NCBI GenBank assembly: GCA_946413985.1
Contig: CAMKMS010000006.1
Coordinates: forward strand, 1 to 50,570
Source: an uncultured Mycoplasmatota bacterium
GTDB taxonomy: Bacteria; Bacillota_I; Bacilli_A; RF39; UBA660
Reading direction: 5' to 3'
DNA: 50,570 nt
Shown piece by piece: positions 40,979 through 50,527 of the stretch. The notes under the pieces were generated by a model. The model was not told where the DNA came from and ran no database searches. It saw only the letters and a list, made by a program, of their open reading frames with translations. Positions within the stretch are counted from its first letter, which is position 1. Each line of letters opens with the position of its first letter. The position numbers were made by a program, and so were the translations under genes.

Positions 40979-41713
40979 CTAAAATCTTTCAATTTCTATT
41001 TTTATTTCTTTTAAAGTTTTATCAAGCATCTCATTTAATTCTTCCATGCTTGTATTATGAGTATGATCACAATTAAAAGCAAATTTGTCATTTATTTCAA
41101 CAGATGTTATTAGATAATCTTCAATATCTGATGCAGAGTCCAAAGATAATAATGGTAATATTATTTCATGTTTCTGTTTTTTTTCATCAGTTTTAATAGT
41201 GTATTTTATAAATTTATTGTTATTAATACTTAGAATCTTATAATATTTATTTTCTAAAACATTTGTTAACCTGATACCTATTTCATCTGATTTTGAAAAG
41301 TCTTCATTTTTTAAAAATTTGGAAGATATTTCTTCAATAGGATTTTTTTCTTTTTTTTCTAAAGTAATAAAAATTGCTGAATATAAAATTTTAATATCTA
41401 ATTTTTTTAACAATTCAAATGCTTTGGTTACCTTATCCTTTAAATAATCAATACATTTTTGAGGATCTTTATTAAAATTATCATCAAAATTTGTCGTCAA
41501 TCTATAACTTATTAAGGATATTTCAATTAGACTATGATTACCATTAGAAGATGTTGTCATTCTTGGAACACCAGGATCAAAATTAATAGGAACTCCAACA
41601 ACATTAAAAGGAAAAAAATCACTATTTAATTCATTATTCAATTTATCCATTAATTGCGTGATATTGTCTTGTTTTTCGAACCAAAACGTTACAATTGAAT
41701 TTTTAATATTCAT
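40979..41713 (-). CDS. TIGR04255-like sporadically distributed protein
   Basis: 244 aa; architecture and C-terminal ..HNTSMEELNEMLDKTLKEIKIEIERF recall the family; 15 nt from the next gene. Confidence 0.55.
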   Translation of the reverse strand: MNIKNSIVTFWFEKQDNITQLMDKLNNELNSDFFPFNVVGVPINFDPGVPRMTTSSNGNHSLIEISLISYRLTTNFDDNFNKDPQKCIDYLKDKVTKAFELLKKLDIKILYSAIFITLEKKEKNPIEEISSKFLKNEDFSKSDEIGIRLTNVLENKYYKILSINNNKFIKYTIKTDEKKQKHEIILPLLSLDSASDIEDYLITSVEINDKFAFNCDHTHNTSMEELNEMLDKTLKEIKIEIERF

Positions 41714-41838
41714 AATTCACCTCTTATATCTATTTATATTATTATATCATAAAATCTGCATTTTAAATCTATTTTAAACCAAATATTCTCAACTACAATC
41801 AAATACTGTTTTTATTATCTAAATTATATCTTAAATTT

Positions 41839-44589
41839 CTATTGTTTAACTATATGTGAAGAAATAATATCGCTATATTTATTCTTAAAAATATAAAAAT
41901 CTTTTGTATTATCATATTTTTTTATACTTCCAATAATACTTTGTGCACTTTCTGCTGTCCAAAAAATTTTTAAATCCTTTTTTGCTCTTGTAATAGCAGT
42001 ATAAAATATATTAGGAGATATCATTTTCTCAATATCTTTTGTTAAAACAACCTTTACAGAATTATATTCTAAGCCTTGAGCCTTATGTATTGATAAAGCA
42101 TACGCAATATTAAATGGAACAATATTATTTTTATCATCATCGTCATCATCGTTCTCAAACTCTTTATCTATCGTAAAAGAAATAATAGAAGAATTTTGTT
42201 TTGTTTCAATTAAATTAACAAAAGAATTTATTACATCCAAAGCAATAAGCGGTTTTTCTATTTCTATTTCAAAATACATTTCTCTTTCATTATCCACAAT
42301 ATTTACTATAGTGCCCTTTAAATTGTTATACAGAACATTACCAAATCTCTTAGTATCAAAAAACAACACCTTGTCTCCAACCTTAAAAGTTTTAATTCCA
42401 AAATTAAATTTTTGACTATTATTATAATCTTGCAAATACTTATTAATCTGATTAATTCCATATAAACCATCATATCCTAAACATAATATTATTTCATCTG
42501 GATCTTGTTTATTAAAGATACTTTCATCTAATTCTGATGAAAACTTATTTGCAACAATATATTCTAGTATTCTTTCATCTCTATTCCTTACTCTTTTCCA
42601 CAATTCTAATAGTTTTTCATTATTACTTCTAAAAGTTTCAGATAATTCATATATAGAATTTTTATTAATAAAATTTTTGCAATAATTAAACCAATTACCA
42701 AATCTTATAGATTCTATTTGATGAACATCTCCAACTAATAATAGTAGACTAAATTTACTATTATTTAATATTTCAAGCATATCTGAATTACTTACTGTAC
42801 TACATTCATCAATTATTAATATATCATTAGTTCTATCAACATTTTCTTTTTTATTATATTCAGAAATAGTCTTAAAGTAAGAATTTTTAGTTTTTATTCT
42901 TCTTTGTAAATTTTCAACAGCAGTGTTAGTATTTGCTAAAAACATTTTAGTTCTCTCTGAAAAGAATTCAGATAAACTGGATATAAGTGTTGTTTTACCT
43001 GTTCCAGCTGCACCATATATTAATGCTACTCTAGATTCAACATAAAGATTCCTTAATATATTTTTCTTTTCCTCAGATATGTTTTGCGAAAATCCTTCTA
43101 ATAGTTCCCAATATTCAAATGACTCTTTATATCCTTCAATGCCATAATTTGTTAAATCATTAATTTTATTAATAATTTCTAAAGTACTATTTTCGTAACC
43201 GTCCATATAAACATAGTTGTGCTCATGAACCATTTTTAAACGTAATTGGTCTCCATATAATTTTTCATTAAATACAGTTATTAATTCATCAAGATTTCCA
43301 TATTCATTCAGTTCCTCAACAGGAGTATATAAGAATCCTTTTTGCTCTACATTATTTAAAACATGTCTAGCAAGCAATTCATCATTACAATTATCCTTTG
43401 ATATTGATAAAAATAAATCTTCACCACTTGGAGTATGATCAGCAAGTGACATTACAAATGGCATTTTTTCAAATGGATAGCACTTTCTTTTTAAACACAA
43501 ATTAGATAAAAAATCTGTAGGTATGTTTTCTCCGTGATATCTATCAAGTTGTCTTTTTATATTAATATTTCGCATTGTGTATAATAAATACCTTATAGTA
43601 TTACTTCCACATTTATTAGGTAATATTATTTTTCTACTTTCATTAAGTAACTCAAAAATATAGTCTGTTGGAGCTTCACCAATATCTTCAAGTGCTTTTT
43701 TATAATATGATTGTGGTAAAAGAGCTATATTCAACAAATTCATATCCTTTTTAGTCAAAAAAGTCATTAAATTATTATATTCAATCATATTACTTTTAAC
43801 TATTTTCTCAATATTAAAAATCTTTAATAAATTGTTTATTTCGCACGATCTTATAGCAACTCTCCAATTATTTATTATTTTAATTGAAGTTTTGGATGAA
43901 AATAATTCTATTTCTCTTTCAACAACCGAAATTGTTATAGCATAATTTGGTAAAATATCATACTTTGAATAAGCTATCATTCTATCAAATTTATTCATAT
44001 TGTCAGTTGCAGTTGAAAGTGTAATTTCATAGTATATTACATCATTAACATAAAAAGGCTTAATTTTTTCAACATAATATCTTGCTTTATCAAGTTTTTT
44101 ACTTTCATCTGTAATAGACTCTATTTCATTTGCTATTTTTTTATAATAATCAATTAATGATTTATCATTATCTATAGGATAATCTTTTATATTAAATAAA
44201 ATGTCAATATCAAACTCTTTTTTTACATATTCTTTCAATTTTAATAAATAATAATAGTACTTTTGCATTAACATTTCAGCACCATTATAGTCTGGAGTAT
44301 AATGAGACTTTGATGATTGCAAATAAGTATGAAATTCACTTAAAAATCTTGGATTATTTTTCATATGTAAATCTTTATAAGCAGTTCTTTTATCTTCAAA
44401 AGAAACACTAAGATCTTTTTTATTTTTTTTATTATATTGTAATACAATTACATCTTCTACCAAATTACGCAATTGTGCCAAAATATTTTGGGATAGCAAT
44501 CCTCTTCCTAAATAATCTTTATTACTAATGTTATCATCAATTGTATTATTTGTGTTTTTAATTTCAGAAACTACTGATTGATTCATCAA
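41839..44589 (-). CDS. SF1 RecD/UvrD-like helicase with ~500 aa unassigned N-terminal region
   Basis: IYGAAGTGKTTLI, ILIIDECST, LLVGDVHQIESI, ALSIHKAQGLEYNSVKVV, FYTAITRAKKDL. Confidence 0.85.
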   Translation of the reverse strand: MMNQSVVSEIKNTNNTIDDNISNKDYLGRGLLSQNILAQLRNLVEDVIVLQYNKKNKKDLSVSFEDKRTAYKDLHMKNNPRFLSEFHTYLQSSKSHYTPDYNGAEMLMQKYYYYLLKLKEYVKKEFDIDILFNIKDYPIDNDKSLIDYYKKIANEIESITDESKKLDKARYYVEKIKPFYVNDVIYYEITLSTATDNMNKFDRMIAYSKYDILPNYAITISVVEREIELFSSKTSIKIINNWRVAIRSCEINNLLKIFNIEKIVKSNMIEYNNLMTFLTKKDMNLLNIALLPQSYYKKALEDIGEAPTDYIFELLNESRKIILPNKCGSNTIRYLLYTMRNINIKRQLDRYHGENIPTDFLSNLCLKRKCYPFEKMPFVMSLADHTPSGEDLFLSISKDNCNDELLARHVLNNVEQKGFLYTPVEELNEYGNLDELITVFNEKLYGDQLRLKMVHEHNYVYMDGYENSTLEIINKINDLTNYGIEGYKESFEYWELLEGFSQNISEEKKNILRNLYVESRVALIYGAAGTGKTTLISSLSEFFSERTKMFLANTNTAVENLQRRIKTKNSYFKTISEYNKKENVDRTNDILIIDECSTVSNSDMLEILNNSKFSLLLLVGDVHQIESIRFGNWFNYCKNFINKNSIYELSETFRSNNEKLLELWKRVRNRDERILEYIVANKFSSELDESIFNKQDPDEIILCLGYDGLYGINQINKYLQDYNNSQKFNFGIKTFKVGDKVLFFDTKRFGNVLYNNLKGTIVNIVDNEREMYFEIEIEKPLIALDVINSFVNLIETKQNSSIISFTIDKEFENDDDDDDKNNIVPFNIAYALSIHKAQGLEYNSVKVVLTKDIEKMISPNIFYTAITRAKKDLKIFWTAESAQSIIGSIKKYDNTKDFYIFKNKYSDIISSHIVKQ

Positions 44590-44646
44590 AATCCACCTCT
44601 TATTATCAAAAAAGATATCATAATAATGATATCTCTTATATTTTAA

Positions 44647-45108
44647 TTATAGCATATTTATTAATGACTTTAAATGATCTTCCAGTTTTTTATCAACACA
44701 ATAAACATAACAACCTTTCATTCCTCTGGTCATTAATGTTCTATATGTATTTTTAATAATTAAATCAGCAATTCTATTTGCTTCTTCTTTTCCTTTTTCT
44801 TTTATTATTTTCTCTTTCTTATCATATCTAATATACTTGTCTTTTTTATGTCTTTTATAAGAGTATAATGTCATTTTAATTAAATATTTATCTCTTTTAA
44901 ACATATCATTTAAATAAAAATATATTTTTGGACAATACTTAACTGATTTTATGCATTCATCATAATTATCATTTAAAAGATTAATAAATTGTTCTGGAAA
45001 ATAATTAATAATTGTTCCTTTACTTAATTCCTTTAGATAATCAGTTACATCTCTAACAAACATAACTATAACTCTTTCCCCTATATCTTTTTTTCCTTTG
45101 TATTTCAT
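44647..45108 (-). pseudogene. small protein ending in a DUF2075-type helicase C-terminal motif; probable remnant or chimera
   Basis: IIKNTYRTLMTRGMKGCYVYCVDKKLEDHLK with no Walker motifs; 153 aa. Confidence 0.5.
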
Positions 45109-45309
45109 ATCTACCCTCCCTGTTTATTATTTAAACATTTAAAAAATAATTAACAAGAAGTATAACAACAATAATCAAAATACCAGTTTAAGCCAATTTT
45201 AAACCACATTTTATTATTTTAGATATAAACACCAAAAAACATTTAAAGAACAAATCTAAACAAGATTTAACCACAAAGAAAAAGATTGCTAAAAAGCAAT
45301 CCTTATTTA

Positions 45310-47136
45310 TTATAAGCTAAAATCTTTTTTGAAAAAATCAACTAGTTTTTTTGTTCTTGTTTCAATATTATCTTTCGTCCATGCTGGCAAATCAACTACA
45401 TCTTCATTAAGTTTTAAACCATTTTTATATCCGACATAATTGCCATCCTTATTAGTTCTATTATTCTTCTTTTCATACGATAAATTACTTAATGTTTGAT
45501 TATAACCAGTAATAGTTAAATTACCTAATGTATGAGCATACTTAATTAAGTATTCTTGTGCAAGTTCTTTATTTCCATTTGCAATCATATCAATCCAGTC
45601 TTGAGGAATATTTTCTCCCTCAGGAAAAATATGCTCAATAGTCCAAATATATTTATTGCTATTATCTCTTTTCCATAAATCTGTGTATATTTCATTTGTC
45701 TTAAACTTGTTTTCATAATAACATAATAGGAATCTTGTAGCATCCGGATTATCTAAATATACAGGTCCATTTAACTTTCTTTCAAATTCTTCATCAGAAG
45801 ATGAGTTTTCTTTTAGATAATTAATAGTTATGTCATAGATTTCTTTACCTTTTTTATTTACAATTAGAGATACAATATCCATAAATATTTTTGTTAAATT
45901 TCTCGTATTAGGATAATCTGTAATATTTCTTCTTACAAAGAACTTTGTTAAATAAACAATAATATTTTTTATCAAATTATCATCTATATTAAGTTCTTCT
46001 TTATTAGATAGTAAATATAGTAGCAATATATATGATGGTGCGCCTTGTATTCTATCTAAATCTAATAAAGATTCTGAAAGTATTTCATTGTAATTTTCTT
46101 CAGTAGTATTATTAATTAAAATAGCATAATTCTTCGCTTCTTTTTCAAGTCTATTTAAAAAATTCATATAATCATCTTTTAACAGCTTTTCATATATATC
46201 AAGTAAGGTTGTTCTTGTTGCTAAATATCCTAATGCGTATTTTGTTTTACCTTCAGTTTTATAAGGTCTATTTAATTCATCTCTATAAGCATTATAAAAT
46301 TGTCTGAAAAATCTTTCTTGAACACCATAATCGTCACTTAAATAAGAAATAATCTTTTTCCACTTGTTATAACATTCGTCTGATTTTCCATCTCTATCAG
46401 AAATACTGATTAATAAGTTCTTAATTAAGTCAATAGCTGATAATGGGACTCCTCTATTATTTAAAGATTCAAACAACATATATGCATCTTTATTAGTTTC
46501 AACTTCAATAGAAACTAAAACTGCTGAATTAAATCTTCTTACAAGTTCAAATAGAATTTTTATTTTTTCATCGTCTGTTTTAGGTTTCAATTCTTCAATA
46601 TATTTATCAATTGCATTAGAAAAATAATAGTATGCTTTATAAATTCTTCTTAGTCCTGCATAATTCTTTCTTTCTATATCTGATAATAATCCTTTTTCAC
46701 ATAATAAACTAAAATAATCATTTCTATTATCATTTTGAATTTGTGGAGTTAGTCTTGCAATATTTACCCCATCTTCTCGAATTACTAATTCTCTTTTAAT
46801 ATTATTTAAATCCGTAACTTGATCTTCATCAAGCATTTCTTTAAAAGAATTTAATTTTTCATATAAAGATACAAGAAGAATTGACAATGATGTGATTCTT
46901 TGTTGTCCATCTATTACTTCTAACTCAACATCTCCCATAGCACTTACACTTTTATCGACACAAATAATAGAACCTAAAAAATAACCATAATCATTTTCAA
47001 TAATATCATTAAATAATAATCCCCATTCTTTTTGTCCCCACGTATACTCTCTTTGATATTTAGGAATTTTATATATAATAGTTTTCTCATTAGAAAATAT
47101 TTGAGAAACTTTATATGGATCAGTATGTTTAATCAT
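45310..47136 (-). CDS. DUF262/GmrSD-type (type IV restriction-like) protein with DUF1524 HNH C-terminus
   Basis: IPKYQREYTWGQKEW, VIDGQQRITSLSILL, TIEHIFPEG..HTLGNLTITGYNQTLSN. Confidence 0.9.
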   Translation of the reverse strand: MIKHTDPYKVSQIFSNEKTIIYKIPKYQREYTWGQKEWGLLFNDIIENDYGYFLGSIICVDKSVSAMGDVELEVIDGQQRITSLSILLVSLYEKLNSFKEMLDEDQVTDLNNIKRELVIREDGVNIARLTPQIQNDNRNDYFSLLCEKGLLSDIERKNYAGLRRIYKAYYYFSNAIDKYIEELKPKTDDEKIKILFELVRRFNSAVLVSIEVETNKDAYMLFESLNNRGVPLSAIDLIKNLLISISDRDGKSDECYNKWKKIISYLSDDYGVQERFFRQFYNAYRDELNRPYKTEGKTKYALGYLATRTTLLDIYEKLLKDDYMNFLNRLEKEAKNYAILINNTTEENYNEILSESLLDLDRIQGAPSYILLLYLLSNKEELNIDDNLIKNIIVYLTKFFVRRNITDYPNTRNLTKIFMDIVSLIVNKKGKEIYDITINYLKENSSSDEEFERKLNGPVYLDNPDATRFLLCYYENKFKTNEIYTDLWKRDNSNKYIWTIEHIFPEGENIPQDWIDMIANGNKELAQEYLIKYAHTLGNLTITGYNQTLSNLSYEKKNNRTNKDGNYVGYKNGLKLNEDVVDLPAWTKDNIETRTKKLVDFFKKDFSL

Positions 47137-47223
47137 ATCTTTACACCTCATTTTAATTATAACATAAAAAGTGCAAAAATTATTGCACTTTACTTACTTA
47201 AGACTACATTTTTCATATATACA

Positions 47224-47823
47224 TTAAAATTTTGATATCTTACCTGTTTTCTTTTTTAGATATTTTAAATTTTCATAAATATCCTCTTTTAATTTAAATT
47301 GATTAACATATGCTCCTTTCTTATAACTGCATTTTTTATCTATATTATAAAGGTCAATAGATACTATTTCATCTTCTTTAACCTTATATCTTCTAGAATC
47401 AAACATTGTATCAAAATTAAATTTATTATTAACATAATCCATATGTGAAGTAATATATTGATTATTGTTATTAACAAGATATTCTACTAAATCAAATTCT
47501 TCTGGGCTTAATGAATCCAATAAATCATATAAATAATTTCTATTTTCTTGTATAATTCTATCATCATGTTTCTTTTTTTCCTTAGAATAATATATTTTAT
47601 TGTTTATTTTTCTAATTAGTATAATTGAAACTTCAATAATTAATAAACTAAAACAAAATACAACTAGTAAATAGAAATTTTTCTCTAACTTTGTTAATAC
47701 TGTAAAATCATTAGGTGTTATAAAATAAACAATACCGGTAATAACTACAGATGATAAGAATGGTAAGAAATGCTTCTCTAAAAACTCTTTTAATATATCA
47801 ACTATCTTTTCAAACATGTTCAA
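47224..47823 (-). CDS. membrane protein resembling superinfection exclusion protein B (SieB)
   Basis: Two N-terminal TMs (FLSSVVITGIVYFI; FYLLVVFCFSLLIIEVSIILI), then DLLDSLSPEEFDLVEYLVNN. Confidence 0.6.
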   Translation of the reverse strand: MNMFEKIVDILKEFLEKHFLPFLSSVVITGIVYFITPNDFTVLTKLEKNFYLLVVFCFSLLIIEVSIILIRKINNKIYYSKEKKKHDDRIIQENRNYLYDLLDSLSPEEFDLVEYLVNNNNQYITSHMDYVNNKFNFDTMFDSRRYKVKEDEIVSIDLYNIDKKCSYKKGAYVNQFKLKEDIYENLKYLKKKTGKISKF

Positions 47824-47833
47824 TATACTCCAA

Positions 47834-48691
47834 TTAGATTAAATGTTCTAATACACCATTATCTAAATCATCGATACAATATAAAGTATCAAGAACATTA
47901 AAAGTTTCATTTAATGGTAACCTAGCATGATTCCAACCAATTCCATCTGTAATCCAAATAAATGTTAATCCATCAATTTGATTAACTTTATTTGCTATTA
48001 ATTCATAACTTCTTGCTGTTTCATTTAATTTAGAACCTTGAGTTGCATAAAAATTAGTTTCAATAACATAAATTTGTTTATCTGTTTTAATAACATAGTC
48101 CCATCTTTTTGTTGCCTTAATTTCACCTTTAAGTATTGATAAATCAATATTCCACTTTGATTCAATTTCAGAAGTGTACATTTCTTTAAAGTAATTAACA
48201 CCTTTTTTATACCCAGCCTTAATTATATAATTTTCTACCAAATCTTCCATTAGATGTCCACCACGATTTTTTCTTCCATTAGAATCTAACCCAACCTCTA
48301 CACCCAATAAATAATCATATAAATTATTAATAATGTGATTTTGTAATAACTCAAACAAACCAGTTTCTCTCATAAATTTAATATAATCACCTATAGAATA
48401 AACCATTTTATTAAATTTAAATAGATATTCCTTTGTTAAATCTTTAACAAATATTTCGTTTGATCTTACAGCTAAAAGCATTGGAATTACTTCTAGTGTT
48501 TCTGGATATTTTAAAATAATATTCTCAAAATCTTTTTCAATATTTTTACTGCCAATAAGTGAATTTAAAATATTTAGTTCTACTTTGTATTTTTCTGCAG
48601 ACTGGTATATTTTTTCAAAATCAACATAATATCCATAATTTGAAATACTTGATTTGAATTTTCCTAACCATTGATTAAAATCTCTACTCAT
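47834..48691 (-). CDS. DpnII-family type II restriction endonuclease (predicted GATC)
   Basis: DFNQWLGKFKSSI, GLDSNGRKNRGGHLMEDLVENY, YVIETNFYATQGSKLNETARSY; next to two DNA methylases. Confidence 0.9.
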   Translation of the reverse strand: MSRDFNQWLGKFKSSISNYGYYVDFEKIYQSAEKYKVELNILNSLIGSKNIEKDFENIILKYPETLEVIPMLLAVRSNEIFVKDLTKEYLFKFNKMVYSIGDYIKFMRETGLFELLQNHIINNLYDYLLGVEVGLDSNGRKNRGGHLMEDLVENYIIKAGYKKGVNYFKEMYTSEIESKWNIDLSILKGEIKATKRWDYVIKTDKQIYVIETNFYATQGSKLNETARSYELIANKVNQIDGLTFIWITDGIGWNHARLPLNETFNVLDTLYCIDDLDNGVLEHLI

Positions 48692-49472
48692 TTTTTTCTT
48701 CCTTTCTTCTTATCGTTAAATCTAGATATTCTTTTTCTAAATCTATACCAATATATTTTCTTTTTAATTTGTTAGCCACAATACCAGTTGTTCCACTTCC
48801 ATTGAAAGGGTCTAAAATTAAATCTCCTTCATCTGTAGAAGCTAGTATTAATTTTTCTAATATAGCAAATGGTTTTTGCGTAGGATGTTTGCCATATTTC
48901 TTTTCACTAGGTTTAGTAAGTGAAGATTCCCAAACATCTTTTGCTTGTTTACCACCATTTAATTCTCTCATTAATTGGTAATTAAATTTGTGTTTTGCTT
49001 TCTTAATATCTTTTTTGGCCCATAAAATTGTTTCTGTTGAATGGACAAAATATCTACAACTTATATTAGGTGGGGGATTCAACTTTCTCCATGTTATGTT
49101 ATTAATAATTTTAAATCCCTCTTGTTCTAGGGCCATACCAATTGAGTAAATATTATGTAGCGTACCACTAATCCATATTGTTCCCTCATCTTTTAAAATG
49201 TTGTAACATAATCTTATCCATTCTCTATTAAATTGGTGTTTTTCTTCAATTCCTATTTTTTTATCCCAATCACCTTTATTAACAGAAACCATTTTTCCAC
49301 CACTACATGAAATACCATTTCCAGATAAAAAATATGGTGGATCTGCAAATATCATATCTACACTGTTCTTTTTTATTTTTTTTAATTCTTCAAAGGAATC
49401 GCCTAAAATCAATTTAAAGTTTCTTTTATTGTAATAATATTTACCTGCCACTGAAATTAAACCTCCCTTCAA
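48684..49472 (-). CDS. DpnA-like N6-adenine DNA methylase
   Basis: FADPPYFLSGNGISCSGGKMVSVNKGDWDK; DPFNGSGTTGI. Confidence 0.92.
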   Translation of the reverse strand: MKGGLISVAGKYYYNKRNFKLILGDSFEELKKIKKNSVDMIFADPPYFLSGNGISCSGGKMVSVNKGDWDKKIGIEEKHQFNREWIRLCYNILKDEGTIWISGTLHNIYSIGMALEQEGFKIINNITWRKLNPPPNISCRYFVHSTETILWAKKDIKKAKHKFNYQLMRELNGGKQAKDVWESSLTKPSEKKYGKHPTQKPFAILEKLILASTDEGDLILDPFNGSGTTGIVANKLKRKYIGIDLEKEYLDLTIRRKEEKNE

Positions 49473-49476
49473 ACAA

Positions 49477-50331
49477 TTATTCTTTAAAACCTTCTTTATT
49501 TTTATAATTAGTAATAATTACCTCTTCAACTTTACCTCTATTCTTTGAACTAGCTCCAATATTTCTTTGTGCGGTTACATAATTAAAATTATAATCTTTA
49601 TATAATTCTTTTATCAATGTTGTGTTGTAATTTGAAAGCATTACATAACAACCTCTTTTATCTAAATCTTTAAATACTTTTGCAAGTCTTTTTTGTTCTT
49701 CTTTTCCAAATCCATTTTCAGTATAACTATTAAATGTAGATGTATCAGAATCATAAGGTGGATCAAAGTAGATGAAGTCACCTTTTTTTGCATTTTTAAC
49801 ACATTCTTCGAAATCAGTAGATAAAAGATTTATATCATTGAAATTTAATAAACAATGAATAATTCCTAAATTTGGTCCATCATATGTATTTACTTTATTC
49901 TTCTTTCCAGACGGTACATTAAATTCATTTTTACTATTAACTCTATATAATCCATTAAAACAAGCTTTATTTAAATAAATAGTTCTAGCAGCTCTTTTGT
50001 AATCAGCTAATTTATTAAACTTTTTTTTATCTCTATCTAAATCTCTAATTTCATAATAATAATCTTCTGAATGGTTAGTTTCATGCTTATTTAATTCACC
50101 ACACATATTAGCAAATTTATTTTCATCTTTTATACACTCATAAACATTCATTAATTCAGTATTATAGTCATTGATTATAGCCTTTCTTGGTTGAAGCTCA
50201 TATAACATAGCTCCACCGCCTACAAATGGTTCATAATATGTTTCAAAATTCTCTGGTGCTAAACTAATCAATTTATCAATAATTGATCTTTTCCCACCTG
50301 CCCATTTTACAAATGGTTTTGCTTTAAGCAT
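49477..50331 (-). CDS. Dam/DpnM-like adenine DNA methylase
   Basis: MLKAKPFVKWAGGKRSIIDKL, YYEPFVGGGAMLYEL, FDPPYDSDT; start reset from GTG at 50433 to ATG at 50331 with GAGG upstream. Confidence 0.92.
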   Translation of the reverse strand: MLKAKPFVKWAGGKRSIIDKLISLAPENFETYYEPFVGGGAMLYELQPRKAIINDYNTELMNVYECIKDENKFANMCGELNKHETNHSEDYYYEIRDLDRDKKKFNKLADYKRAARTIYLNKACFNGLYRVNSKNEFNVPSGKKNKVNTYDGPNLGIIHCLLNFNDINLLSTDFEECVKNAKKGDFIYFDPPYDSDTSTFNSYTENGFGKEEQKRLAKVFKDLDKRGCYVMLSNYNTTLIKELYKDYNFNYVTAQRNIGASSKNRGKVEEVIITNYKNKEGFKE

Positions 50332-50416
50332 TTTAACCACCTCTCTTAAAATATTATAACATAATTTAGGGCTATTTTTATTGGTATACATCAATTTAAT
50401 GCTAAAAAATAACGTT

Positions 50417-50439
50417 TGCCACCTAAATGCCACCTAATT
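50417..50439. repeat. tandem TGCCACCTAAA/T (11-bp period)
   Basis: TGCCACCTAAATGCCACCTAATTT. Confidence 0.75.
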
Positions 50440-50494
50440 TAATTTTTCAAAAAATACTATCTTTGTAAACCCTTGATTTTAAAGCACAAAAAAT

Positions 50495-50527
50495 GAGGAA
50501 ACATTTTATCGTTTCCTCTTCAGGGGG
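50495..50527. other. boundary element 3: hairpin + TTCAGGGGG
   Basis: GAGGAAAC..GTTTCCTC directly followed by TTCAGGGGG. Confidence 0.55.

Noticed and set aside
37426-44589. Helicase 41839-44589 as the HsdR of a classical type I system
   Set aside because: Motifs are RecD/UvrD SF1 rather than HsdR SF2, it is not adjacent, and the methylase already carries a nuclease-like N-terminus.
50332-50433. Upstream start (GTG at 50433) for the Dam-like methylase
   Set aside because: N-terminal 34 aa are non-conserved-looking and overlap the TGCCACCTAA repeats; ATG at 50331 has a good RBS.
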